DNA of 64,000 bases from Rugosimonospora acidiphila (GTDB lineage: Bacteria > Actinomycetota > Actinomycetes > Mycobacteriales > Micromonosporaceae). The stretch is taken from contig NZ_BAABJQ010000003.1 of NCBI RefSeq assembly GCF_039543385.1, forward strand, positions 186,001 to 250,000, given 5' to 3'. This document shows positions 51,411-62,000 of this stretch, piece by piece. Each line of letters starts with the position of its first letter. The stretch's first letter is position 1. Below the pieces are notes generated by a model. The model had not been told where the DNA came from. It ran no database searches and worked only from the letters and a program-made list of their open reading frames with translations. Made by a program: the position numbers and the translations under genes.

Positions 51411-53018
51411 ATGAGTGATGCCCCGGCGGGTTCGGCGCCCGTCCGCTCGGCGGACGAGACGACACCCCTGCTTCGTCTGACGGGAGTAGTGAAGACATTC
51501 CCGGGGGTTCGAGCGTTGGACGGCGTGGACCTCGAGGTCGTGGCGGGGGAGGTGCACTGCCTGCTCGGGCAGAACGGGGCCGGAAAGTCCACCCTGATCA
51601 AGGTGTTGGCCGGGGTGCACCGCCCGGACGCCGGTGCGATCGTCTGGGACGGCCAGCCGGTGGCGTTCCCCAGTCCGCAGGCGTCGATGCGAACCGGGAT
51701 CGCGACCATCTACCAGGAGCTGGACCTGGTCGACGATCTGACGGTGGCGGAGAACGTGTTTCTGGGCCATGAACCGCGTACCGCGGGGTTCGTACATCGC
51801 GGCCCCGGGCAGCGACGAACGCGTTCGATCCTCGCGCAGTTGGGCCATCCGGAGATCCCGCCGGGTCGGTTGGTCGGCAGCCTGCCGGCGGCGGCGAAGC
51901 AGATCGTCAGTATGGGGCGGGCGCTGTCGCACCAGGCCCGACTGCTGGTGATGGATGAGCCCAGCGCGGTGCTGGCACACGACGAGGTGGCCAACCTGTT
52001 CCGGGTCATTCGCGGTCTGACGGCCCGGGGGATCGCGGTGGTATACATCTCCCACCGGTTGGAGGAGATCCGAGAGATCGGTGACCGGGTCACCGTACTC
52101 AAGGACGGGCGCACCTCGGCGGCGAACCTTCCGGCCGCGACCACCTCGACCCGAGAGCTGGTCGGACACATGACCGGCCGGGCGATCGAATACGTGTTCC
52201 CGCCCAGGCCGCAGCGCCCGCCCGTCGCGGCAGCCTCGGCGCTGCTGGAAGTCTCCGCGCTCAGCCGGCCCGGCGAGTTCTCCGATATCTCCCTGACCGT
52301 CCACGCCGGAGAGATCGTGGGCATCGCCGGGCTGGTCGGGTCCGGCCGCTCCGAGTTGCTGGAGACCGTCTATGGCGCGCGCCGCGCACACACCGGTACG
52401 GTGCGCATCGACGGTCACGCGGTGCGGGCCGGAAGCGTGCGGGCGGCGGTGCGCGCCGGGGTTGGCATGGCGCCGGAGGAGCGCAAGAGCCAGGCGTTGT
52501 TGTTGAGCGAGCCGGTGTACCGCAACGTGACGCTGGCCGCGTTCGGGCGGTTGGCCCGGGCGGGCTTCACCGACGCGGCTCGGGAGCGGGCCGAAGCGGC
52601 CCGGGTCACCGGCGAACTCCGGTTGGTGCCACCCGACGTTCGCCGGCCGGTGCGCACGCTGTCCGGTGGCAACCAGCAGAAGGTGGTGCTGGCCCGGTGG
52701 TTGCTGCGCGGCGGCACCGGCCGGCGCTCCGGAACCCGGCTGCTGCTGTTGGACGAGCCGACCCGAGGCGTGGACGTCGGCGCCCGGGCCGAGCTGTACG
52801 GGGTCATCCGCCGACTAGCCGATGACGGGGTCGGGGTGCTGCTGGTCTCCAGCGAGGTGCCCGAGGTGCTCGGTCTGGCCGACCGGGTACTGGTCATGCG
52901 GGAGGGCCGTGTGATCCACGAGGCGGCGGCGTCGGAGCTGGACGAGCACGCCGTTCTCGATCTCGTCATGGCGGGATCGCTGCTTTCCGGAGCGCAGGTG
53001 GAAGGAGACCTCTCGTGA
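51411..53018 (+). CDS. sugar ABC transporter ATP-binding protein (double NBD, RbsA/MglA/XylG-like)
   Basis: 535 residues. ATG at 51411 has GGAG five bases before it; an ATG one codon earlier overlaps the ROK stop. Two nucleotide-binding domains are fused. The first has Walker A GQNGAGKST, a degenerate signature (LPAAAKQIVSMGRALSH) and Walker B LLVMDEP; the second has a degenerate Walker A (GLVGSGRSE), a proper signature LSGGNQQKVVLARW and LLLLDEPTRGVDVG. This asymmetry is normal for ribose-type importers. It overlaps the permease gene by 4 bp. Confidence 0.95.
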   Translation: MSDAPAGSAPVRSADETTPLLRLTGVVKTFPGVRALDGVDLEVVAGEVHCLLGQNGAGKSTLIKVLAGVHRPDAGAIVWDGQPVAFPSPQASMRTGIATIYQELDLVDDLTVAENVFLGHEPRTAGFVHRGPGQRRTRSILAQLGHPEIPPGRLVGSLPAAAKQIVSMGRALSHQARLLVMDEPSAVLAHDEVANLFRVIRGLTARGIAVVYISHRLEEIREIGDRVTVLKDGRTSAANLPAATTSTRELVGHMTGRAIEYVFPPRPQRPPVAAASALLEVSALSRPGEFSDISLTVHAGEIVGIAGLVGSGRSELLETVYGARRAHTGTVRIDGHAVRAGSVRAAVRAGVGMAPEERKSQALLLSEPVYRNVTLAAFGRLARAGFTDAARERAEAARVTGELRLVPPDVRRPVRTLSGGNQQKVVLARWLLRGGTGRRSGTRLLLLDEPTRGVDVGARAELYGVIRRLADDGVGVLLVSSEVPEVLGLADRVLVMREGRVIHEAAASELDEHAVLDLVMAGSLLSGAQVEGDLS

Positions 53019-54046
53019 TCGATGTGGCGTCGCCCGCGGCAGCGTCGGCGAAGGACACCGGTTGGTGGCGCGGGGACGGCGGCGAGCCGGTGCGGCGCAA
53101 TCTCGGCCTGGTCGGGGTGCTCGTCCTGCTCTACCTGGTCGGTGCGCTGGCCCGGCCGGACATCTTCCTGCACGGCGGCCGGTTGTGGTCCAACGAGCTG
53201 ACCGTCCTGACCCAGGCGTCCAGCATCGGTGTCATCACCATCGGCATGACCTTCGTGATGATCAGTGGCGGCATCGACCTGTCGGTTGGGGCGCTGTTGG
53301 CGCTGGCCAGCGTGTGGTCCACGACGGTCGCGACCCAAAGCTACGGGCCGGGCGTGATGATCCTCGCCGCGCTGGTGGTCGGCGCGGTCTCCGGCCTCGT
53401 CAACGGGATCCTCATCTCGTACGGGCGGATGGTGCCGTTCATCGCCACGCTGGCCACCATGGTGGCGGCGCGCGGGCTGGCGCAGAAGATCTCCGGAAAG
53501 CTGACCCAGATCGTAAAAGTGGCCTCGTTCAATCGGATCGCCGAGTGGCGGCCGTTGGGCATCCCATTGCTGGTCATCATCTTCGTGGTGGTCGCGGTGC
53601 TGGCGTGGGTGCTGCTCAACCGGACCACGTTCGGTCGCCGCACGGTGGCGATCGGCGGCAACGCCGAAGCGGCTCGGCTGGCCGGTATCAACATTCGCCG
53701 GCACACCCTGCTGGTCTACACCCTGTCCGGATTGTGTTGCGGGGTCGCGGCGGTGATGGTGACCGCGCAGGCCACCGCGGGCTCGTCCGACCACGGCAAC
53801 TTGTACGAGCTCAACGCGATCGCCGCGGCCATCATCGGCGGTACGGCGTTGACGGGCGGACGAGGCACGATCGTGGGCTCGGTGCTCGGCGTGCTCGTGT
53901 TCACCCAGATCTACAACCTCTTCATCGTGAAGAACCTGCAGACCGAGTACCAGCAGATCGCGCAGGGCGTCATCATTGTCGCCGCGGTCATCATTCAGCA
54001 GTTCCGGGTCGCCGCGCTGCGGCGGCCGGTGCCTCCCGGCGCCTGA
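53015..54046 (+). CDS. sugar ABC transporter permease (RbsC-like)
   Basis: 343 residues from GTG at 53015, overlapping the ATPase gene by 4 bp. About ten helices; family signatures are GMTFVMISGGIDLSVGALLALASV and the C-terminal AAAIIGGTALTGGRGTIVGSVLGVLVFTQIYN. Length and motifs are typical of ribose/galactose/xylose permeases. With the double ATPase and the lipoprotein encoded next, it makes a complete importer. The imported sugar is unknown. Confidence 0.95.
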   Translation: MIDVASPAAASAKDTGWWRGDGGEPVRRNLGLVGVLVLLYLVGALARPDIFLHGGRLWSNELTVLTQASSIGVITIGMTFVMISGGIDLSVGALLALASVWSTTVATQSYGPGVMILAALVVGAVSGLVNGILISYGRMVPFIATLATMVAARGLAQKISGKLTQIVKVASFNRIAEWRPLGIPLLVIIFVVVAVLAWVLLNRTTFGRRTVAIGGNAEAARLAGINIRRHTLLVYTLSGLCCGVAAVMVTAQATAGSSDHGNLYELNAIAAAIIGGTALTGGRGTIVGSVLGVLVFTQIYNLFIVKNLQTEYQQIAQGVIIVAAVIIQQFRVAALRRPVPPGA

Positions 54047-54145
54047 CCTACATCACAGCTGCCTACCAACCCTGGCACCCGTCATCTGCGACGGATGTCC
54101 AGGCCGCCATTTCCGCAGACCGTCCAACCATTCCAGGAGTTCATC

Positions 54146-55204
54146 ATGAAGCGTTTCCCGGACGGGACATCCCGGCGCTCACTACTGATCGGTGGCGCGG
54201 CGGCAGGCGCCGGCGCACTGCTGGCCGGGTGCACCTCGAACGCGGACAACAGCACCAACAACGACACAGGGCAGACCAAGGTGACCGGGGGAGACAACGC
54301 CGCCGCCGGTAAGACCGTCACCATCGGCTTCTCCGCCCCGGCCGCCGACCATGGCTGGATCCGGGCCATCACCGACAACGCCAAGAAGCAGGCCGCCCTC
54401 TACAAAGACGTCAAGTTCAGCCAGGTCGACGCCGGCGCCGACGCGCCCGCCCAGATAGCCGCGCTGCAGACCCTGATCCAGCAGAAGCCCGACGTCATCG
54501 TGCTGCTGCCCCAGGACGGTGCCCAACTGACCGCGACCGGCAAGGCCGCCATGGCAGCCGGAATTCAGGTCGTCAACCTGGATCGCGAATTCTCCGACGC
54601 CGGCGCCGCCCGACTGCTGATCAAGGGCGACAACTACGGCATGGGACTGGCCGCCGGGCAGTACATCGGAGCGAAGCTCAAAGGTCATGCCAACCCGGTC
54701 GTCGCGGAGATCGCCGGCATCGATAACCTACCGCTGACCCAGGACCGTTCTCGGGGCTTCAAGGATGGCCTGGCGCAGTACGGGCTCAAGGTGAGCAACC
54801 GCGTGGCCGCCCAGTTCACCGTCCAGAGTGGACAGGACGTCACCGCCAACCTACTCCAGGCGGCGCAGCACATCGACGCGATCTGGAACCACGACGACGA
54901 CCAGGGCGTCGGTGTACTCGCGGCCATCAAACAAGCCGCCCGCAAGGAATTCTTCATGGTCGGCGGTGCCGGCTCGCTTGACGCGATGGAACACATCAAG
55001 AACGGCGACACGCCATTGGAGGCGACCGTCACCTACCCACCGACGATGGCCTCCTCGGCCATCTCGCTGGCGCGGCTCATCGTACAGGGCAAGGGCATGA
55101 GTGACCTCGTCGAACTCCAGGTGCCCAAACAGATCGTGCTCACCTCGGAGACCATCACCAAGTCCAACGTCGACACGTACCTGCCGCTCGGTTTCAAGTC
55201 CTGA
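54146..55204 (+). CDS. sugar ABC transporter substrate-binding lipoprotein
   Basis: 352 residues from ATG at 54146 with AGGAG six bases upstream. The signal combines a twin-arginine-like start (TSRRSLLIGGAAAGAGALLAGC) with a lipobox LAGC, so the protein may be Tat-exported and lipid-anchored. The type 1 periplasmic-binding fold follows (TIGFSAPAADHGWIRAITDN, LQTLIQQKPDVIVLLPQDGAQL, IWNHDDDQGVGVLAAIKQAARK), which is the ribose/xylose cluster. It is the last gene of the ROK-led operon, 99 bp after the permease. Confidence 0.94.
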   Translation: MKRFPDGTSRRSLLIGGAAAGAGALLAGCTSNADNSTNNDTGQTKVTGGDNAAAGKTVTIGFSAPAADHGWIRAITDNAKKQAALYKDVKFSQVDAGADAPAQIAALQTLIQQKPDVIVLLPQDGAQLTATGKAAMAAGIQVVNLDREFSDAGAARLLIKGDNYGMGLAAGQYIGAKLKGHANPVVAEIAGIDNLPLTQDRSRGFKDGLAQYGLKVSNRVAAQFTVQSGQDVTANLLQAAQHIDAIWNHDDDQGVGVLAAIKQAARKEFFMVGGAGSLDAMEHIKNGDTPLEATVTYPPTMASSAISLARLIVQGKGMSDLVELQVPKQIVLTSETITKSNVDTYLPLGFKS

Positions 55205-55719
55205 CCAGTTCGCCGCTCGGGGGAGGTATCGCAGATGCCCACGAGCGACACTGACGCGTTGCGTGTCGGCCCGGTCGCGCACGCTTCCATGGGTGCTGTC
55301 TGCTGTGTACCCTCAGGCGGCGTACGGTGAACCAGGTGCTCGAGCTGCTGATGCCAGCCACAATGGTGGCGCCCGCCGGCGGGATCCGGCGAGCGCCACC
55401 GCTGCCGCCGCCCGGCGCGGATGGGGCGAGTGGACGGCTGACTGGCGCCAGCTGATCGTTATGTTGATCTTCCACTCGAAGAGCCCGTAGCTTCTTCCGG
55501 CGGTGCCAGCGCGCGGGCGAGCTGCCCCTTCAGCGGCGTTGCCAGGCGTCGACGCGCCGGCCGCTGTGAGAGGCGCACAAAGTCGAGGATCTGGTCGGCG
55601 CCGGGAGCCGTACGGAGCGCGCCGCCGCCTCACGAGAGGGACGTCAGCCCGCAGCGGACGACAAAAAAGGAAGGCAAAGAGATCTCTCTCCCTGCCACTT
55701 CTAACATATAGCAGGCTGG
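55205..55719. other. 515-bp intergenic region upstream of the rifamycin resistance unit
   Basis: No gene is convincing. The last 50 bp are purine-rich then A/T-rich, with CTAACATATAG (55701-55711) as a possible -10 region just before the rifamycin-associated element. Confidence 0.5.
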
Positions 55720-55739
55720 GGGGCTTGCCGCAAGACCCC
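55720..55739 (+). promoter_or_regulatory. rifamycin-associated element (RAE)
   Basis: GGGGCTTGCCGCAAGACCCC is an inverted repeat (GGGG-CTTGC-C-GCAAG-A-CCCC) matching, as I recall it, the RAE motif described upstream of actinomycete rifamycin-inactivating genes such as rph and rgt. It lies 8 bp past a possible -10 box and 193 bp before rph. Rifamycin-inducible expression is therefore expected. Confidence 0.85.
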
Positions 55740-55797
55740 GGTTGTGCTGCAGAATCGTCGGCCGGACCAAGAACGGACGAAGACACGGGGACACTGC

Positions 55798-55935
55798 GTG
55801 CGTGTGTTGTTATCGACCTATGAGGGACGCGGTGACGTCGGACCGCTGGTGGGACCGGCGGTACGGTTGCGGGCGCTCGGCGCGGGACGTGCGGGTGTAA
55901 GAGAGAGCACGGCTACCTCGGAGGTATCGCGATGA
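55798..55935 (+). pseudogene. truncated glycosyltransferase start, now a 45-codon leader ORF ahead of rph
   Basis: GTG at 55798 opens VRVLLSTYEGRGDVGPLVGP then AVRLRALGAGRAGV, which is the N-terminus of MGT-type glycosyltransferases (usual form MRVLLSTYGSRGDVEPLVGLAVRLRALGAEV). After about 33 residues the homology stops, and the frame runs into an unrelated tail ending TGA at 55933-55935, overlapping the rph ATG by 4 bp (ATGA). Rifamycin glycosyltransferase genes (rgt) are known RAE-controlled resistance genes, so this looks like an rgt gene deleted internally down to a translated leader. Its translation may now couple to rph. Confidence 0.75.
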
Positions 55936-58529
55936 GCACGCAGTACGTGACGGGCCTCCAAGAGATCGACAAGACGCAGATCGCGGTCGTCGGCGGCAAG
56001 GGTGCGCACCTGGGGGAGTTGTCGCGGATCGACGGGATCCACGTCCCGGTCGGCTTTTGCGTGACGACGGACGCCTTCCGGCGGGTCATGGCGGAGGCGC
56101 GGTCGATCGACGGTCGGCTCGATCAGCTGTCGCGGCTGAAGCCGGACGACCGGGAGGCGATCCGCACGCTGAGCGCCGAGATCCGGCGGACCATCGAAGG
56201 GATCGCCATCCCGAGCGATCTCGCGGCAGTGATCGCCCGCGCGCTCGCTCAGCTCGGCGACCAAGCCGCGTACGCCGTTCGATCCAGTGCGACGGCAGAG
56301 GACCTGCCGGCGGCCTCCTTCGCTGGCCAGCAGGACACGTACCTGAACGTCGTGGGTCCGGCGGCGATCCTTCAGCACGTCAGCCGGTGCTGGGCGTCGC
56401 TGTTCACCGAGCGGGCCGTGACCTACCGCCAGCGCAACGGCATCGACCACCGTGCGGTCCAGATGGCCGTCGTCGTGCAGGAGATGGTCTTCCCGCAGGC
56501 GGCCGGCATCCTGTTCACGGCCGACCCCGTCACGGGCAACCGGAAGGTCGCCTCCGTGGAGGCCAGCTTCGGCCTCGGCGAGGCCCTGGTCTCCGGACTG
56601 GTGAACCCCGACGTCTTCCAGGTGCGCGACGGCGGGGTCGTCGCCAAGGCGATCGGCGCCAAGCAGCGTGCGGTTCATGCCTCGCCGGGGGGTGGGACGC
56701 GGGAACAGGCGATCGACCCGAAGCTGCGGGAGCAGCCGGCGCTGACGGATCCGCAGGTCGTGCGGCTCGTGCGGCTCGGCCGGCGGATCGAAGCGCACTT
56801 CGGCTGCCCCCAGGACATCGAATGGTGCCTGGGCGACGACGGCTTCCAGATCGTCCAGAGCCGGCCCATCACTACGCTCTTTCCCATTCCGGAGACCGGC
56901 GACCGGGAGAACCACGTCTACCTCTCCGTGGGCCATCAGCAGATGATGACCGATCCCATGAAGCCACTGGGGCTCTCCTTCTGGCAGATGACGACCCCCG
57001 CGCCCATGGCCGAGGCCGGCGGCCGCCTGTTCGTCGACGTCACCCAGAGGCTGGCCTCGCCGGCGAGCCGCGCAGGCCTCCTGGAGCTGATGGGGAAATC
57101 TGATCCACTGACCGGGGACGCGGTGCGGACCATCCTCGAGCGCGACGGCTTCATCCGGCCGCTGCCCGACGAGGGTCCCCCCAGGCCATTGATTGGCAGC
57201 GGGTCAGCTCCGATCGAGACCGATCCGGCCATCGTCACCGAGCTGATCGGGCGTAGCGAGGCGTCCATCGCCGCCTCGCAACGCGACATCCGGACGAAGT
57301 CCGGAGAGGCGCTGTTCGAGTTCATCCGGACGGACATCCAGGAGCTGAGGCGCATCCTGTTCGATCCGCGAAGCCATCAGGTGTTCATGTCTGCGATGGA
57401 GGCCACGTGGTGGCTCAACGAGCGGCTGGAGGCGTGGCTGGGCGAGAAGAACGCGGCGGACACGCTCACGCAGTCCGTGCCCCACAACATCACGTCGGAG
57501 ATGGGGCTGGCGCTGCTCGACGTTGCTGACGTGATTCGCCCCCATCCGGACGTGGTGGCGTTCCTGCGGCACGTCGAGGACGACGGCTTCCTGGACGAGC
57601 TGCCCAAGCTCGCCGGCGGCCGGGAAGCGCGAGCCGCCATCGAGGCGTGGCTCGACAAGTACGGCATGCGCTGTGTCGGCGAGATCGACATCACGCGGCC
57701 GCGGTGGAGTGAACGCCCCTCCACGCTCGTGCCGGTGATCCTCGGCAACATCGAGAACTTCGAGCCGGGAGCCGGCGAGCGGCGCTTCGAGCAGGGGCGG
57801 CAGGAGGCGTGGAAGAAGGAGCAGGAGCTGCTGGAGCGCTTGCGGGCCCTGCCCGACGGAAACAGCAGGGCCGACGAGACGAAGCGGATGATCGACCGGG
57901 TCCGGACCTTCATCGGGTACCGGGAGTATCCGAAGTACGGCATGGTCAGCCGCTACTTCGTGTACAAGCAGGCGTTGTTGGAAGAAGCCGAGCGCCTCGT
58001 GCGGGCGCACGTACTTCACGAGAACGAGGACATCTTCTACCTCACGTTCCAGGAGCTCCACGACACCGTGCGCACGAACCGCGTGGATGACCAGCTCATC
58101 GGCCAGCGCAAGGACGCGTTCCGGTCGTATCAAGCGCTCACGCCGCCCCGGGTGCTCACCTCGGACGGCGAGGCCATCGTCGGGGCGTACCGACGCGACG
58201 ACGTGCCGGCCGGCGCGCTGACCGGCCTACCGGTCTCCGCGGGGACCGTCGAAGGGCGGGCCCGCGTCATCCTGGACATGGCACAGGCCGACCTCAAACC
58301 GGGCGACATCCTCGTCACGGCGTATACGGACCCCAGCTGGACGCCCCTCTTCGTCGCCATCGCAGGTCTGGTGACGGAGGTCGGAGGCGTGATGACTCAC
58401 GGCGCGGTGATCGCGCGGGAGTACGGCTTGCCGGCCGTCGTCGGTGTGGTGGACGCTACCCGGCTGATCTCCGATGGGCAGCGGATCCGGGTGCACGGAA
58501 CCGACGGGTACATCGAGATCCTGCCCTGA
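55932..58529 (+). CDS. rph: rifamycin phosphotransferase (rifampin-inactivating dikinase)
   Basis: 865 residues from ATG at 55932 with GGAGG seven bases upstream. The three-domain dikinase plan is complete. The N-terminal ATP-binding domain (1-320) has VVGGKGAHLGELSRI, YAVRSSATAEDLPAASFAGQQDTYLNV and IEWCLGDDGFQIVQSRPI. A central rifamycin-binding domain (about 325-750) follows, then the swivelling His domain with GGVMTHGAVIAREYGLPAVVGV, whose His823 is the phosphate carrier. Rph transfers the beta-phosphate of ATP to the C21 hydroxyl of rifamycins and releases AMP and phosphate. Length equals that of characterised Rph enzymes. PEP synthase is excluded by the lack of a PEP-binding C-terminal barrel. 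Control by the upstream RAE is expected. Confidence 0.96.
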   Translation: MSTQYVTGLQEIDKTQIAVVGGKGAHLGELSRIDGIHVPVGFCVTTDAFRRVMAEARSIDGRLDQLSRLKPDDREAIRTLSAEIRRTIEGIAIPSDLAAVIARALAQLGDQAAYAVRSSATAEDLPAASFAGQQDTYLNVVGPAAILQHVSRCWASLFTERAVTYRQRNGIDHRAVQMAVVVQEMVFPQAAGILFTADPVTGNRKVASVEASFGLGEALVSGLVNPDVFQVRDGGVVAKAIGAKQRAVHASPGGGTREQAIDPKLREQPALTDPQVVRLVRLGRRIEAHFGCPQDIEWCLGDDGFQIVQSRPITTLFPIPETGDRENHVYLSVGHQQMMTDPMKPLGLSFWQMTTPAPMAEAGGRLFVDVTQRLASPASRAGLLELMGKSDPLTGDAVRTILERDGFIRPLPDEGPPRPLIGSGSAPIETDPAIVTELIGRSEASIAASQRDIRTKSGEALFEFIRTDIQELRRILFDPRSHQVFMSAMEATWWLNERLEAWLGEKNAADTLTQSVPHNITSEMGLALLDVADVIRPHPDVVAFLRHVEDDGFLDELPKLAGGREARAAIEAWLDKYGMRCVGEIDITRPRWSERPSTLVPVILGNIENFEPGAGERRFEQGRQEAWKKEQELLERLRALPDGNSRADETKRMIDRVRTFIGYREYPKYGMVSRYFVYKQALLEEAERLVRAHVLHENEDIFYLTFQELHDTVRTNRVDDQLIGQRKDAFRSYQALTPPRVLTSDGEAIVGAYRRDDVPAGALTGLPVSAGTVEGRARVILDMAQADLKPGDILVTAYTDPSWTPLFVAIAGLVTEVGGVMTHGAVIAREYGLPAVVGVVDATRLISDGQRIRVHGTDGYIEILP

Positions 58530-59073
58530 CCGAACACCGACAGCGCCCATCCGTGGCTCTCGAACGCGGCCCGATACACCGGCTATCGGCAAGAATCGCC
58601 TGCGGCCCAACGATGTCGTCGGTTGCTCGACGAGTGCGGCGGGGCGTTCGACGCGTCGTGCCACGTCGCACATCGACGGCATTCCCGGGTAACTGATGAG
58701 GCTTCACCCGTTATCGGGCACGGCCTGGGCATCCGGTTGTGGGCCGGCGCCCCGGGTGCGGGCGCCCGGGTTCGCGACTGCGGCCTGCGCAGACGTCGTC
58801 CGGGAGCCGGCCTCCGCGCCGCGGTGACCCAACCCTGGTGTCGGACTGCGACGTGCGGGAGCGCGGGTCCGATCGGCCGGGCGCCAGTAGAGATTCACAC
58901 CGTGGTCGTGTTATCAATGAGTCATAGATGAGCTTGGATAACCGCACCCGTCCGGCTGTCGACCCCCCTCTGACTGTGACGCCCACGCTGACCCATCCGT
59001 GCGTTCGGGATGGATGGTCGGCGGCCGCGTCGCCCTGACCATGTCACTGTGAACCCGAATGGGGATTCTTCAA
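58530..59073. other. 544-bp intergenic region after rph
   Basis: No gene is supported. A short A/T-richer stretch near 58905-58945 with GTTATC and GATAAC half-sites 21 bp apart could be the promoter area of the giant gene that follows. Nothing else is recognised. Confidence 0.45.
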
Positions 59074-62000
59074 ATGAACTTGCGGGATTACCTGGACTCT
59101 CGGGGTTTCACGGTTCTGGTGGTGATCCCGCCGGACATCGACACGGTGCTGCGATCGGTCGACCAGGTGGCAGTCCAGTCGGCAACGGTGGTCACCGGCG
59201 TCGTCGTGCTGAACCCGCCGCTGCCCGGCTTCCTCAGCTTCACCATGGCCACCGGCCATCCCGTGGCGGTGACCCTGCAGGGGTCCGTGGCCAACTGGAG
59301 CATCGACCTCGCGCTGCTGGGCACGGGCGCGCTGTTCTACTTCCCGACCACGTCGGCGCTCGTGCCCGCGGAGCCGCATTCGAGTGGTACGGGCGCGAGC
59401 CGGCAGGACTGGCTCGAGCCGGTGACCGGGCGGCTGCGGGTGGACGGCGAAGTGGTCGTGCGGCTGACGGGGGTGGCCGGGCAGTCGGCGCGGATGCGGC
59501 TGCTGCCGAAGGGGTTGGCCGAGGATGATCTGATCACGGTGCGGCTCAGCCCGTCGGCGATGCTGTTCGGCACGACCGGCGTCGGTATCAGCGTCACCGA
59601 CGGCGTCATCCTGATCGACGACAACTCGACGATGTCGCCCAACGGCCTGGATCCGGCGTGGCGCGGCCTGTCGATCCCGGAGCTGAAGCTGTACGTGCCG
59701 CGCGGCGTCCCGCTCGCCGGCGGCACCACGGTCACCGCGAGTCTGTCATTGACAAGCCCGGCGGGCGTGGACGCGTCGGCGACGGTACGGGTGCCGGCGG
59801 CGGACGGCCGTCCCGAGCTGACCGCCGTCGTCGAGTGGCGGGATCCCGCCGCGACCGGATTCGGTGACCTCCTGCCCACGCTCATCGAGATCGTCGCGTT
59901 GCTGCCGATCGACGGCATGACGGTTCCCGCGGTGGGGGAGGAGTTGACCGTCGGCGGCGGCGCCCCGACGCGAATGCGGGTCCGCTACGCCCGCGACCCC
60001 CGGCAGAACCCGGTGGTCGTGGGGTTCACCGCAGCGCTCGAGGCCGATGGCGACCAAGGCCTGATCACCGTGCGGGCCACTCCGGACTCGTCCGTGGCGC
60101 CGAAGGCGGTGATCACCGCCGCGGCGCTGGCCACGGCGGTCATGGCCGACACCCCGAAGCCGCCGCCGCGCCCCGGCGACGACGGCAGCGGCGCGGTCCT
60201 GCACGACCTGCTCGTGGCCGCGGTCGGGCTCAGCACCGTGCTCACCCAGCAGGGTCAGGTCGTCGTGCACGGCGTGACCATCGGCTACTCCACGGCCTCG
60301 GTGTTCGACTTCACCGTCGACTACAGCGTCGACATCGTGATCAAGCCGCTCACCGTGGGCGGCGGCAACGGGTTCGGCGTGAGCATGGACCCGGCCCGGC
60401 CCATGCGGGCGCGCTTCCACGGCGTACGGCTGCGGGTCGACCTGGACGCCAGCGGCCTGGACCGCTATACCCTCGACTACCGATCCGCCGGGGTGGACGT
60501 CGAGGACCCCGGCGGCTGGCAGGTCGAGCACTTCGGATCGCTGTTCGACGTGCTGGGTACCCGGTCCGGCAAGGGCTCGAACTGGTTCGAGGTGGATCTG
60601 GCCTTCGCGCTGGACCTTGGTCCGGTGCGGGTCGAAGGCGCCACCATCCGGGCCACCGTGAGCAACGGATCCCTCGACGTCACCCTGCGCGGGCTCGCCG
60701 TGACGCTGGCCTTTCCCGGCGCGGGCGGCGGCCTGGACGTCATCGAGGGGCGGGGCCAGCTCAAGATTCTCACCGACGCCACGACCGGGCGGCCGATCAC
60801 CGACATCCGGCTGGCGGCGAGCATCCCGCCGCTGAACCTCGCCGCCGACGCGTACCTGATGACCGCCGACCACGGGCCAGACGGCAACCAGATCCTGGTC
60901 GTGTTCGCCATCGACCTGCCCGGGCCGGTGCCGTTGGGCCCGACCGGCCTCGGCGTGTTCGGCTTCCTGGGCGTCTTCGGCGCCAACACGGCGATCGCGC
61001 TGCCACCGGGCGATGACATCGTCGTCCAGCAGCTGTCCTGGGACCCGCGCCGGGCCGGGGACACCCGCTTCGAGCCGGGCAGCACGACGCTGGGCATCGG
61101 CGCCGTGCTGGGCACCGTACCGGACCTGGGTTTCACCTTCTCCGCCCGGGCGATGTTCGCGCTGAGCGTGCCGGACGTGGCCATCAATGCCAGCCTGAAG
61201 GGCACCCTGCTCGCGCCGAGGGCTCAGCTCAGCGAGGTCGGCACCGCGCCCGGCGGCGACCTGATCACCTACCTGGGTGGTCTCGCGTACGGCGACAGCG
61301 GGCTCACCATCGGGCTGCGCGGCAGCTACCACGTACCGGTGCTGCTCGACCTGACCGTGCCGATCGGCGCGAACTTCCCCAACCACGGCAAGGACTGGTT
61401 TCTGCGGGTGGGCGGCGACAACAAGTTCGGCCGGGGCGCACCGGTGCTGCTGAGCATCCTGCCGGACATCCTCGACGAGCACGCCTGGGCGTTCTTCATG
61501 GTCGCGGGCAACGGCCTGCCCGACCTGTTCGACGACGGCCGCGACCTTGCCGGCTTCTCCGTGGGCATGGGCGCCGGCTGGCACCGCGCCCTGCGCTTCG
61601 GCCCACTGGCCCTGGAGATGTCCGCGTCGGTGGTCGCCGGGATCGGCACCATGCCCTACCCGGACGACCAGGGACAGTCGCTGGTCCTGGCCGCCGAGGG
61701 TCAGCTGTCCGGTTCGCTGGACCTCGGCCCGGTCTCGGTGTCCGCGAGCACGAAGCTGAACGTGCAGGTGGGGCCGGGTGTGCGGTACCTGGTCGACTTC
61801 CACGTCTGCGGGGAGGTGGACCTGGCCTTCTTCTCCATCGGCGGTTGCGTGGACTTCCACCTCGGTGACGACCCCGGGCCGCCGCCGACCCCGCTGGTCA
61901 GCCCGCTGACCGGGGTCGCGCTGTCGGACCGCAACGGCCGCACGGTGGCCGACGCGGCCACCGATCCCGACCACGCGCCGGTGGTGTGGCCGGACGTGGT

